Source: Microbulbifer pacificus
GTDB taxonomy: Bacteria; Pseudomonadota; Gammaproteobacteria; Pseudomonadales; Cellvibrionaceae
Direction of reading: 5' to 3'
Length of the DNA stretch: 64,000 bases
Assembly: GCF_033723955.1 (NCBI RefSeq)
Contig: NZ_CP137555.1
Span: 1,570,501-1,634,500 of the forward strand
Below, one piece after another: positions 1 through 7,445 of the stretch. Numbering within the stretch: position 1 is the stretch's first letter; each line of letters begins with the position of its first letter. Both the position numbers and the translations under genes were made by a program. The notes under the pieces were generated by a model. That model searched no databases. It was given only the letters and a program-made list of their open reading frames with translations, and was not told where the DNA came from.

Positions 1-200
1 TCGTTTTCCTCTACCACCTGGGGCGCAGTCTGGTCTATGGGGATAGCCGCCAGCAGCAGTGCGGTACCCGCGACCTGGCGATCGAACAAGCGCTCCGCCT
101 CTTCCATACTGGCGCGATAGCCGTGCAGCGCGGCGATAAAGTTCACCAGGGTAATGGTGGACAGCAGCGCGATCAGCAGGAAGATACGGATGGATTTCAA
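1..200 (-). CDS. Sensor histidine kinase, N-terminal part (runs off window)
   Basis: Only the first ~66 codons are inside the window. Reading leftwards from a TTG at 200-198, the protein starts with a Lys-rich dipeptide region and one strong membrane helix (SIRIFLLIALLSTITLVNF), then a predicted periplasmic segment. This is the usual start of a QseC/PmrB-like two-component kinase. The TTG overlaps the TGA stop of the response regulator (199-197), a typical translationally coupled regulator-kinase pair. The kinase domain itself is outside the window, so the assignment rests on the membrane start and the coupled response regulator. Confidence 0.75.
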   Translation of the reverse strand, partial: MKSIRIFLLIALLSTITLVNFIAALHGYRASMEEAERLFDRQVAGTALLLAAIPIDQTAPQVVEEN

Positions 201-859
201 CGGCTAGGCCCCAGCTTGTAGCCGACGCCGCGAATGGTGTGGATAAAATCACTGCTGATTTTTTTGCGCAGGTTGTGGATGTGCACATCCACCGTGTTGC
301 TCGCGACGGACTCGCCCCAGCTGTAGAGCTTGTCCTCGAGCTGTTCGCGGCTGAGGATATGTCCGGGACGCTCGGCAAGAGCACGCAACAGGCTGAATTC
401 ACGGCGCGAAAGGCGTACCGGATTTCCCCCGTGGGAAACCGAGTGGGTGGCGAGATTGATGACCACATCGCCGATGACCACTTCGGCGGAACCGCCACTG
501 GCACCGCGGCGTTCGAGCGCGCGCAGGCGCGCCAGCAACTCATCCACCGCAAAAGGCTTGGTGAGGTAGTCGTCGGCACCCGCGTCCAACCCCTGCACTT
601 TCGACGGCAGGTCGTCGCGGGCGGTGAGAATCAGTACCGGGGTTTTTATCTGCTGGCCGCGCAGGGCTTTCAGTACCGCCAACCCGTCCATATCCGGCAG
701 GCCGAGATCGAGCACCACGAGGTCCGGCTGCGCCGCCACCGCGAGCGCGACACCCTTGCTGCCGGACGGGGTGTGGTCAACGGCATAACCGGCGTGACGC
801 AATGCGGTGGTGATTCCTTCCGCCAGGGAATGATCGTCTTCAATCAACAGTATCCGCAT
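197..859 (-). CDS. OmpR-family response regulator (QseB/PmrA-like)
   Basis: A 220-residue two-domain transcription factor. The receiver domain starts MRILLIEDD (acidic pocket), has the phospho-acceptor Asp in VVLDLGLPDMDG near residue 51 and the conserved Lys in TKPF near 101. The C-terminal winged helix ends with the typical VDVHIHNLRKKI and IRGVGYKL blocks. It is the sixth gene of a run that starts at 5450, 27 bases after the TPR-like gene, and overlaps the kinase gene. Its QseB/PmrA-like class fits the perfect HTTAAK-N5-HTTAAK box at 5500-5516 in front of the first gene, which suggests that it controls its own operon (inference). Confidence 0.93.
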   Translation of the reverse strand: MRILLIEDDHSLAEGITTALRHAGYAVDHTPSGSKGVALAVAAQPDLVVLDLGLPDMDGLAVLKALRGQQIKTPVLILTARDDLPSKVQGLDAGADDYLTKPFAVDELLARLRALERRGASGGSAEVVIGDVVINLATHSVSHGGNPVRLSRREFSLLRALAERPGHILSREQLEDKLYSWGESVASNTVDVHIHNLRKKISSDFIHTIRGVGYKLGPSR

Positions 860-886
860 GCATCACCGTCGGTCGCTATTCCTTTG

Positions 887-1567
887 TTAATGCAGCTTCT
901 GCTGGATTTTCGCCTGCAGTTGCTTGATCTGGCCGAGACGTCCTTCGCTCGCCACCGGGCGCTCCAGGTCCGCGGGACCATGCTCGGCGCGATTCGCGTA
1001 GGCCATCGCCTGGGCGTAGTCCTTCTGCTGGAAAAGATAGTCCGCATAAAAGTAATTTGCGTCCATATCGTCGGCGCCGAATTCCAGCCCCTTCAACAGC
1101 AAGGTCTGTGCCTTTTTATCATCACCAAAGCCAATGGGCCAGCCAGGCACCTGATAATACAAGGAGCCGAGGCTGGTGTAGGCCGCGCCATCCAGCACAC
1201 TGCCATCCAGCGAGATGGCCTTTTCCAGGTCCGCCTTCGCCGCCTTCACGATCGGCAGCGCACCGATTCCACCCTTGGCACCGGCGTGGGAGGCGCGAAT
1301 GATTCCACTCCAGGTCCACACCGCTGCGTTATCCGGGTAGCGGGCCGTCACCGCACTGGCTTTTTCAGACAAAGCGGCGAGTTTGTCGGCGCGCTGCTTT
1401 TCCGGTGTGCGGTACTGGATTTCCGCCCAATGGCGCTGTAAATCGTGAACTTCCTGCTCGGCGGTCTGCGCCAGTGATGGCATCGCCACTGCGCCGACCA
1501 GTAAAAACAGCAGGCTGCGCAGACAGGTGGCGAGATTCACTCTGATCCCGGTGAACTGAGTCATCAT
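887..1567 (-). CDS. Exported TPR-like protein of unknown function
   Basis: 226 residues from the ATG at 1567; a second ATG follows directly at 1564. The start is supported by AGGAG seven bases upstream and by overlap with the TGA of the SDR gene. A signal peptide is visible (LRSLLFLLVGAVAMPSLAQ, cleavage probably after SLAQ near residue 34). The rest is helical with TPR-like pairs such as AVWTWSGIIRASHA, GAAYTSLGSLYYQ and ANYFYADYLFQQKDYAQAMAYANRA. Probably a periplasmic scaffold or interaction protein serving the operon. No enzymatic motif is seen and I do not recognise a named family. Confidence 0.8.
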   Translation of the reverse strand: MMTQFTGIRVNLATCLRSLLFLLVGAVAMPSLAQTAEQEVHDLQRHWAEIQYRTPEKQRADKLAALSEKASAVTARYPDNAAVWTWSGIIRASHAGAKGGIGALPIVKAAKADLEKAISLDGSVLDGAAYTSLGSLYYQVPGWPIGFGDDKKAQTLLLKGLEFGADDMDANYFYADYLFQQKDYAQAMAYANRAEHGPADLERPVASEGRLGQIKQLQAKIQQKLH

Positions 1568-2409
1568 GGAGTTTCTCCTTGTGGATGCTGTAGATGGTTT
1601 TGCTCTGCGAACCGGCGAATTACCGGCATTTTTTTGACAAGTGCACTGTCTACCAGCGACGGCAGCAGCGCATTGACCTTGATAAACAAACGCTCCGGCC
1701 AACCCATAAAGCGACGCGCACTGCGCCCGCCCTCGAGCAGTGCCACACACTGCTCGGCCACCAGTTGCGGGGAGTCCGCGTGATTGCCCAATGCGCGGTT
1801 GAGGCCTACCACCGCGTCCGTATTCAGTGAGGTATCCACCGCGCGCGGGGCAAGATAGTGAACCCTGACGCGGCTGTCGCCGAGTTCCCTGCGCAAAGCT
1901 TCGGTGAAACCGTGCAGGCCGGATTTACTCGCACCGTAGATGCTGAAGCCCGGGTGGCCGATATGGCCGAAGGCCGAACCGATATTGATAACCGCCCCCT
2001 GTTTACTCTGCTGCAGCAGTGCCAACAGATCGCGGGTGAGCGCCATCGGCACCAGCAGATTGGTTTCGAGAATCGAGCGCATGGCGGCATCGTCGGTATC
2101 GCCAAGCAGCGCAAAGCGCGCAACGCCCGCGTTGTTGATCAGCACATCCACACCACCGGGCAGGGAACGGCAGGTGCGCAACAGTTCGAGGCGCTGTTGC
2201 GGATCGAGCAGGTCTGCGGGCACCACCAAATGTCGGTGCGCATCGGGCAGCGAGTTGCACAGCTGCTCCAGAGCCATTTTATTGCGCCCCTGCAGTAGCA
2301 GGCGGTGTCCGCGCGCGGCCAGGCTGTGCGCAAGCGCATGGCCAATACCGCCACTGGCGCCGGTGAGCAGGATGTTCAATTCGTTACTGGCTTTATTAGC
2401 GGCACGCAT
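1564..2409 (-). CDS. Short-chain dehydrogenase/reductase
   Basis: 281 residues. Classical SDR features: nucleotide-binding TGASGGIG near residue 17, NNAG (LINNAGVARF) near 92, catalytic Ser in NIGSAFG and YGASK (Tyr-x3-Lys) near 158-162. An NAD(P)H-dependent oxidoreductase acting on an unknown carbonyl or alcohol. One base separates its ATG from the stop of the diiron gene upstream, and its stop overlaps the next gene, so it is translated as part of the hemolysin-family/ligase/diiron operon. The operon partners suggest an acyl-chain-derived substrate; that is inference. Confidence 0.93.
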   Translation of the reverse strand: MRAANKASNELNILLTGASGGIGHALAHSLAARGHRLLLQGRNKMALEQLCNSLPDAHRHLVVPADLLDPQQRLELLRTCRSLPGGVDVLINNAGVARFALLGDTDDAAMRSILETNLLVPMALTRDLLALLQQSKQGAVINIGSAFGHIGHPGFSIYGASKSGLHGFTEALRRELGDSRVRVHYLAPRAVDTSLNTDAVVGLNRALGNHADSPQLVAEQCVALLEGGRSARRFMGWPERLFIKVNALLPSLVDSALVKKMPVIRRFAEQNHLQHPQGETP

Positions 2410-2410
2410 A

Positions 2411-3082
2411 TCAGGCGACCTCCGCCAGCGCGCAGTTGGCCGCGACTTCGCGGAAAATTCCCGCGTACAGGCGATAGATGGCGCGCGCGCTGTGCACGAT
2501 AGCCTGCTGGTCTTCGGGGTTTTCGATCTTGTTCATCAGTCCCTGGAAAAATGCCACGTGCCCCACATCCAGTGCGCCGTGGGAGCTCAGGTAGCTGAAT
2601 GCCTTGCTGGGCAGGTTCAGGGATTTCTGGATGGCACCGGCCGCCATATCCGCGAGCTGGATACTGGTGCCTTCCAGTACATTGACCATGCCGAAGAAAC
2701 CGAGGGGGTTGCCGCGGGCGATGGTGTCGTAGGCATAGGCCACCATCAGTTCGGTACTGAAATTCGGCTTGCTGCGACGCACCGCTTCGGCGTCGGCGCC
2801 ACAGGCAGCGATGTCATTCAGGATCCACTCCTGGTGGCCGATTTCCTCCTCGATGTACTCCGCCAGCGCGACCCGCAGCCACTCCTGACGCTCGGTCAGG
2901 CGACTGCCGCAGGCCATCATCAGCGGGACCGTGTGCTTCACATGGTGGTAGGCCTGGGAGAGAAATCCGACATACTCCTCGAGGGTGATTTCGCCGCGCG
3001 CGCCGCGCTGGATCACGGGAAGACTGAGCAGTTGCTGACGCTCGGATTCGGTCTCACGCTGTAACTGGTCGAAAAAATTCAT
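2411..3082 (-). CDS. Heme-oxygenase-like diiron (HDO/TenA-PqqC fold) protein
   Basis: 223 residues, all-helical TenA/PqqC-like. Likely metal ligands are visible: H83 in EEEIGHQEW with acidic residues E75-E80 before it, E137 in NVLEG, and H168, D172, H175 in SHGALDVGH. The H-x3-D-x2-H signature is that of heme-oxygenase-like diiron oxidases and oxygenases (for example CADD, UndA, SznF) and differs from thiaminase TenA. The family oxidises or cleaves small substrates with O2; UndA decarboxylates fatty acids to alkenes. Together with the acyl ligase next door (TGATG overlap at 3082-3084) and an SDR, a fatty-acyl-type substrate is plausible but unproven. Confidence 0.82.
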   Translation of the reverse strand: MNFFDQLQRETESERQQLLSLPVIQRGARGEITLEEYVGFLSQAYHHVKHTVPLMMACGSRLTERQEWLRVALAEYIEEEIGHQEWILNDIAACGADAEAVRRSKPNFSTELMVAYAYDTIARGNPLGFFGMVNVLEGTSIQLADMAAGAIQKSLNLPSKAFSYLSSHGALDVGHVAFFQGLMNKIENPEDQQAIVHSARAIYRLYAGIFREVAANCALAEVA

Positions 3083-4662
3083 CAGGCAACTCCTGGGTTT
3101 TGATCACCGGGAATAGACGCCGGTGCGCTAGAGAAAGTTTTTTGTGCATTTGCTTGATCGCGATCACCGCGATAGAGGCCTTCGATCACCGCGGCATAGC
3201 GCTCGGCGATGCGATCGCGGCGCGGACGACCATTGGCGGTGAGCAGGCCATCGGCAAAGGTGAGCGGTTGCGTAAGTGGGGCCCAGCGGCGGATGCGGGC
3301 GTAATCCGGCAGCACGCGGTTGACCGACTCGATCCATCGTTCGATCTGCGTTGCGTCGGTACCCGGTCGCGGCAACAACAGCGCGCTGCAATAGGGGCGC
3401 GCATCGCCGACCACCACGCACTGCAGTACTTCCTGCGCGCGCAGCAGTTCGCTCTCGATCCACTCCGGGGAAATGTTGCGGCCGTAGGAGCTGATCAGAA
3501 TGTTTTTCTTGCGCCCGGTGATATGCAGGAAACCATCGCTATCGCGGGAGCCCAGATCGCCGGTGGCGAGCCAGCCGTCACGGCTCCCACTATCGTCTTC
3601 TGTCCCCCCCAGATAACCGAGATAGCGCGGACCGCGCACCACGATCTCGCCATCCCGCAGTGCAATTTCACAGTGCGGCAGCGGTTTACCCGCGGCGCCC
3701 TCGCGCACCGCGCCGGGAAGGTTCAGCGCGACCACCGAACCGCATTCGGACAGGCCATAGCCCTCGTACACCGGCAGGCCACGACTGGTCGCTTCGCGCA
3801 GCAGATCGGCGGAGACCTTGCCACCGCCCACCGCCACAAAGCGCAGGGTGGGCGGCGGCTGCCAGCCGAAGTTATCCACCTGATCCAGCAGCGACTTCAG
3901 AATCTGCGGCAGCAGGATCAGGCTGTCGGGCTGGTGTTCGTCGATGCAGGCACACAGGCGCTGCATATCCAGTTGCGAGCTGCCGGAGAAACCGAGCCTT
4001 TCCAGTCCCGGCACCAGTGCGGTACCCCCCAGCAGCCAGCAGGTGTAGGCTCCGGCGACGTTTTCCAGCAGGGTCGCCAGCGGCAGCAGGCACATGTGGG
4101 TGGCACAGCGCAGCGGTGCCAGACTCACCGCCAGCGCCTCGGCGGTGGCGAACTGGGTCGCATTGGAAAGACACACGCCGCGCGGGGTACCAGTGGAACC
4201 GGAGGTGAAGGTGATCTTGGCGGTGTCCGCGGGCAGTTTCGCCGGTTGAACCTGGGTACAGGGCAGCAGGGTCATACCGGCAAATGCCTCACCCGCGCCG
4301 AATACCGGGGCGTCGGCAAAATAACCGGGCATGTCCGTCAGCAGTGCCTGCAGGCCACTGGTACTGATGGTGTGCTGCAGCTGTTGCGGGGAAAAAAAGC
4401 CAGGCAGCGGCACCAGCGTAACCCCGGCCAGCTGGCAGGCGAGATCCACCAGCAGCCAGCGGGGACCGTTGTTGGCAAACAGGCCAACCACCTGCAAGTC
4501 GCGGGCATTCAATGCGGCGGCGATGGCGGTCACTTCCTGCAGCAGCTCGCCGTAGGTAAATCCCTCGTGGTCGCCGAGCAGCGCGGCGCGGCCGGGATAG
4601 GCTTCCGCGGTAGCGCGCAGGCTCTCAAGCAGCGGGGAGTTGGTCTTCGAGATATCGGTCAT
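3082..4662 (-). CDS. AMP-dependent acyl ligase (ANL superfamily)
   Basis: 526 residues from the ATG at 4662, which overlaps the TGA of the upstream gene; the open frame extends further upstream, but that part is low-complexity antisense-like sequence without start support. ANL motifs in order: A3 P-loop ITFTSGSTGTPRGV, A5 YEGYGLSE, A7 WLATGDLG, A8 linker GRKKNILISSYGRNISPEWIE. The A10 lysine region is less clear near the shortened C terminus. It activates a carboxylate (probably a fatty acid) as acyl-AMP, then transfers it to CoA, a carrier or directly to the partner acyltransferase-like protein. Part of the seven-gene operon with overlaps on both sides. Confidence 0.92.
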   Translation of the reverse strand: MTDISKTNSPLLESLRATAEAYPGRAALLGDHEGFTYGELLQEVTAIAAALNARDLQVVGLFANNGPRWLLVDLACQLAGVTLVPLPGFFSPQQLQHTISTSGLQALLTDMPGYFADAPVFGAGEAFAGMTLLPCTQVQPAKLPADTAKITFTSGSTGTPRGVCLSNATQFATAEALAVSLAPLRCATHMCLLPLATLLENVAGAYTCWLLGGTALVPGLERLGFSGSSQLDMQRLCACIDEHQPDSLILLPQILKSLLDQVDNFGWQPPPTLRFVAVGGGKVSADLLREATSRGLPVYEGYGLSECGSVVALNLPGAVREGAAGKPLPHCEIALRDGEIVVRGPRYLGYLGGTEDDSGSRDGWLATGDLGSRDSDGFLHITGRKKNILISSYGRNISPEWIESELLRAQEVLQCVVVGDARPYCSALLLPRPGTDATQIERWIESVNRVLPDYARIRRWAPLTQPLTFADGLLTANGRPRRDRIAERYAAVIEGLYRGDRDQANAQKTFSSAPASIPGDQNPGVA

Positions 4663-5450
4663 ACGCTCGCCTCCACCAGCTGCCGGGCGAAGGCGGCAGC
4701 CTGCGGCCGGCACACCTCCAGCAGCTCGCTGATCAGCGGACGCTCCAGGCGCCGCTCGCGCTCGGCCCTGACATTGACGGCGACTACCGCGGGGCGGGTG
4801 TTGTAGTAGGTCCCCCAGTCCGCCAGTTCCGCGCCCAGGCGGGCGCCATCGGCACGGCACAGCACCAGCTGGTCGTCGGTGAGCTTTTGCAGCAGGTGCT
4901 GCACTTCGGGAGTGGCGGTGAAGATGGCCCAGGTGAGGTCGGCGGCGGCAAACAGCTCCGCCAGCATCAGAAACAGCAGGCGGCTGCCGCCGCGGGCCGT
5001 GGCCACCAGGTTGCCGATCTCGACGATATCCTCACGGTTTACCGGTACACCCGCGCGGGATTCCAGCAGGGACTCCACCGGCTCGTCGAGATACTGCTCG
5101 AGGAACAGCGGCTCACTGCCTGCCCGGCGCATGCCGAGTACCCCGTGTATCCGCTGGCCCTTACCGTAGGAGAGTAACCAGGGCATGTAGTGCCGCAACT
5201 GGGCGCCATAAACCTGCTGGAACTGCCCGGCAATACAGGATTCCACCGCGGCGCGCCCGGCAGCGCCAGTGCCGCTGAACTGGAACGCGAGGGGGGAGCT
5301 GGCCTCACTGTCCTGGCTGTCGGGGCTCACTTCGCCATTTGTGCCAAAGCGCTCGGAAACCACCGGCTCGGAACCAAAGGTGTTGAGATAGCCAGCAAAC
5401 TCACCGGACCGGGGCTGGAGTGCATACTGCGAGCGGACATCCACTGCCAT
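4659..5450 (-). CDS. Thermostable-hemolysin-family protein (acyltransferase-like)
   Basis: 263 residues; first gene of the operon, AGGAG about ten bases before the ATG. The first ~70 residues are unusual and Ser/Glu-rich. From residue ~75 the sequence (AAVESCIAGQFQQVYGA, MPWLLSY, FLEQYL, VEIGNL, FLMLAELF, FTATPEVQHLL) matches my memory of the thermostable hemolysin family of Vibrio and relatives. The core layout (a central EIGNL strand plus a following helix) resembles LuxI/N-acyl amino acid synthase-type acyltransferases. Being encoded next to an acyl ligase fits an acyl-transfer role better than a toxin role; this is inference. The promoter carries a PmrA-like box. Confidence 0.75.
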   Translation of the reverse strand: MAVDVRSQYALQPRSGEFAGYLNTFGSEPVVSERFGTNGEVSPDSQDSEASSPLAFQFSGTGAAGRAAVESCIAGQFQQVYGAQLRHYMPWLLSYGKGQRIHGVLGMRRAGSEPLFLEQYLDEPVESLLESRAGVPVNREDIVEIGNLVATARGGSRLLFLMLAELFAAADLTWAIFTATPEVQHLLQKLTDDQLVLCRADGARLGAELADWGTYYNTRPAVVAVNVRAERERRLERPLISELLEVCRPQAAAFARQLVEASV

Positions 5451-5499
5451 TTCCTTTTCTCCTGGTAGAAATCGGATATGAGCAGTCTACGGGGGCTAA

Positions 5500-5516
5500 A
5501 TTAAGACAAACTTAAG
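5500..5516 (-). promoter_or_regulatory. PmrA/QseB-type response-regulator box
   Basis: On the plus strand the bases read aTTAAG-acaaa-cTTAAG, a perfect fit to the published HTTAAK-N5-HTTAAK direct repeat bound by PmrA/QseB-type regulators. In the gene direction the second half-site sits where a -35 would be, 18 bases before a TCATAT hexamer (5481-5476), about 50 bases from the ATG at 5450. The last two genes of the operon encode a regulator of just this class, so autoregulation is likely. Confidence 0.75.
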
Positions 5517-5560
5517 ATTCCCAATCTGGCGCCGGATCCCGCCTACGCTGTGGTCCCGAG

Positions 5561-7270
5561 CTAACCCGCCGGCTCCAGCAACACCAGGTCGTAGCCGGTA
5601 TCCAGGGTCACCGTGTCGCCGGCTACCGTGGCCTCCGCCCCGGAATAGGCGTCCCGTACGGCAGTGCCCTCGTCGAATACACCGGATACCGGTATCACCT
5701 TTTCCCCCGAAGCTAGATCCAGCGCGACCAGTACCCTGTCGCCCTCCAGCGTGCGCGAGAAGATCAGCGGGGCCTGCCGGTGAACCCTGTGCTCACCGGC
5801 GCCTATGGCGGGATGTGCGCGGCGGAAATGCAGCAGTTTCTGCCAGTGGGCCAATACTTGCTGCGTCGCCGGATCGGCAAGTTCGTCCCAGTTCATAGGC
5901 GAACGCAACTGTGCATCGTAAATCGCCTGCGCGTCCGTCAGCCTCCTGGCGGTCTCATCGCCGTAATAAACCTGCACTGCACCGGGCGCCAACAGCAGTT
6001 TGGTGGCGGACTCAATGGTGCGGCTGCGATCGCGATCGAAGCTGTCGAGATCATCGTGGGAACTGATGTAACTCAGTATCCCGGCCCCTTTCAGATCCCC
6101 GTCGATCAGGTCGACCGCATACTGCTGAAACAGGTCGGCGGGAGATTGCTCCGCCTGATGCACGAAGCCCATATTGATCAGGCTGTCGAAACCGTACTGG
6201 TAAAAATCTACCTTGCGGTCGCCGAAGTCGTACTGGCGACCATCGCTGTTCCAGAAGTTATCCACACCGAAACCGTACACCTCGCCGAGCATAAAAAATG
6301 GCTTATCGTCGATTTTTTTGTCCGGGTATTGCTGCCTCCACTGGGCCAGCGCGTCCTCCGCTTCCAGCTTCAGCTCCGCCCAGAATTCCGGTTCCACATG
6401 CTTGGCGGTGTCCACGCGAAAGCCATCGACGCCGTATTCCCGCACCCATTCGGTGAGCCATTTCATCAGATGATAGCGGGGCGCACGCGGGTGTCCGGTG
6501 CGGGCAAAAAAACTGTTGAGCTCCGCAAGCTCCTGTTCCAGACGCCCTTCCTGCTGCCATTTTTGCTGCAGGAATGGCGGAACCTCCACGGTAGCATCGC
6601 TTTCCGTGAGTATGTCCGGCAGGTGATCGGTCAGGGTGCAGGTGACATTGCCGGCAAACCCGGACCAGTCGCACACGGGTGCCGTGCGCACCCAGTCCGA
6701 TGGCCACAACGGGTCCTGGGATGTTTCCGGGCCGGTGTGGTTAGCGATCACATCGAGCAGTACACGAATGCCCTGACTGTGGGCTTTGTCGATCAATTCC
6801 TGCAAATCCGCCTCACTGCCGAAATTGGCATCGACGGCCGTCCAGTCTTTTGGCCAGTAGCCGTGGTAGGCGTAGGTGCGCCCGGAGCTTTCCAGGTAAC
6901 CGTGGATATTCTCCACAATCGGCGACATCCAGATGGCGTCGATGCCCAGCGCGGAAAAATAACCTTCATCCAGTTTGTCGATCACGCCGCGCAGATCGCC
7001 GCCGAGAAATCCCCGCAGCGGCGCGCCATCGGCCTGGCGGCTGTAGGCGAGATCATTGGTGACATCGCCGTTACTGAACCTGTCCGGCAGCAGGAAATAG
7101 ATACTCGCATTGCGCCAGTAGGGATCGATGGAAATTTCCGGGAGTGGTGCGGGCGCCGGCGCAGGCACGGGCGTTGTAGGTGCGGACGCTGAATTCCCGT
7201 CGCCTCCGCCCGAGCCACAAGCGGCGATAAAACAGCAGCAGAGCAACAACAGCCATCGTTCGATTCTCAT
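5561..7270 (-). CDS. GH13 alpha-amylase-family lipoprotein (paralogue 1)
   Basis: 569 residues from the ATG at 7270 (GGAAGGG upstream). Lipoprotein signal with lipobox FIAAC (Cys18), then a Ser/Pro/Ala-rich linker to residue ~45. GH13 barrel: DVIANHTGP (region I), GFRVDTAKH with nucleophile Asp near 287, FFMLGEVYG with acid Glu near 328, ISSHDDLDS with the third acid. A beta-sandwich C-terminal domain follows. It should hydrolyse alpha-1,4 glucans at the cell surface or in the periplasm (cyclomaltodextrinase/amylase type; exact specificity not readable). It is clearly a tandem paralogue of the gene at 7446, sharing long blocks such as HGYWPKDWT and DANFGSEA. Confidence 0.94.
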   Translation of the reverse strand: MRIERWLLLLCCCFIAACGSGGGDGNSASAPTTPVPAPAPAPLPEISIDPYWRNASIYFLLPDRFSNGDVTNDLAYSRQADGAPLRGFLGGDLRGVIDKLDEGYFSALGIDAIWMSPIVENIHGYLESSGRTYAYHGYWPKDWTAVDANFGSEADLQELIDKAHSQGIRVLLDVIANHTGPETSQDPLWPSDWVRTAPVCDWSGFAGNVTCTLTDHLPDILTESDATVEVPPFLQQKWQQEGRLEQELAELNSFFARTGHPRAPRYHLMKWLTEWVREYGVDGFRVDTAKHVEPEFWAELKLEAEDALAQWRQQYPDKKIDDKPFFMLGEVYGFGVDNFWNSDGRQYDFGDRKVDFYQYGFDSLINMGFVHQAEQSPADLFQQYAVDLIDGDLKGAGILSYISSHDDLDSFDRDRSRTIESATKLLLAPGAVQVYYGDETARRLTDAQAIYDAQLRSPMNWDELADPATQQVLAHWQKLLHFRRAHPAIGAGEHRVHRQAPLIFSRTLEGDRVLVALDLASGEKVIPVSGVFDEGTAVRDAYSGAEATVAGDTVTLDTGYDLVLLEPAG

Positions 7271-7322
7271 CACGTAACCCTTCCTTGACAGATTATTTTT
7301 AAAATTTTGGCGATGCGCGGGC

Positions 7323-7359
7323 AAAAAAAAGCCGGTATCAGGCCATATCTGATACCGGC
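7323..7359 (-). terminator. Rho-independent terminator after GH13 paralogue 2
   Basis: Perfect 11-bp stem GCCGGTATCAG (7331-7341) / CTGATACCGGC (7349-7359) with a 7-base loop, followed in the minus direction by an eight-base T run (7330-7323). It sits between the two tandem GH13 genes, so the downstream copy needs readthrough or its own promoter. Confidence 0.9.
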
Positions 7360-7445
7360 AAGCCTTTCGACGAAGAAAGATAAGGTTGGGGAGTCACATG
7401 CAGCCAGCGGCTGCCATCAAGAGATCATTACCAGGTAAATCCGTA

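Noticed and set aside
3100..4806. 568-codon open frame antisense to the AMP ligase
   Set aside because: Shadow of a gene with all ANL motifs; no ribosome site or family features.
4659..5450. Toxin (hemolysin) role of the first operon gene
   Set aside because: No signal peptide or pore-forming features; neighbours are metabolic enzymes. The family name is historical.
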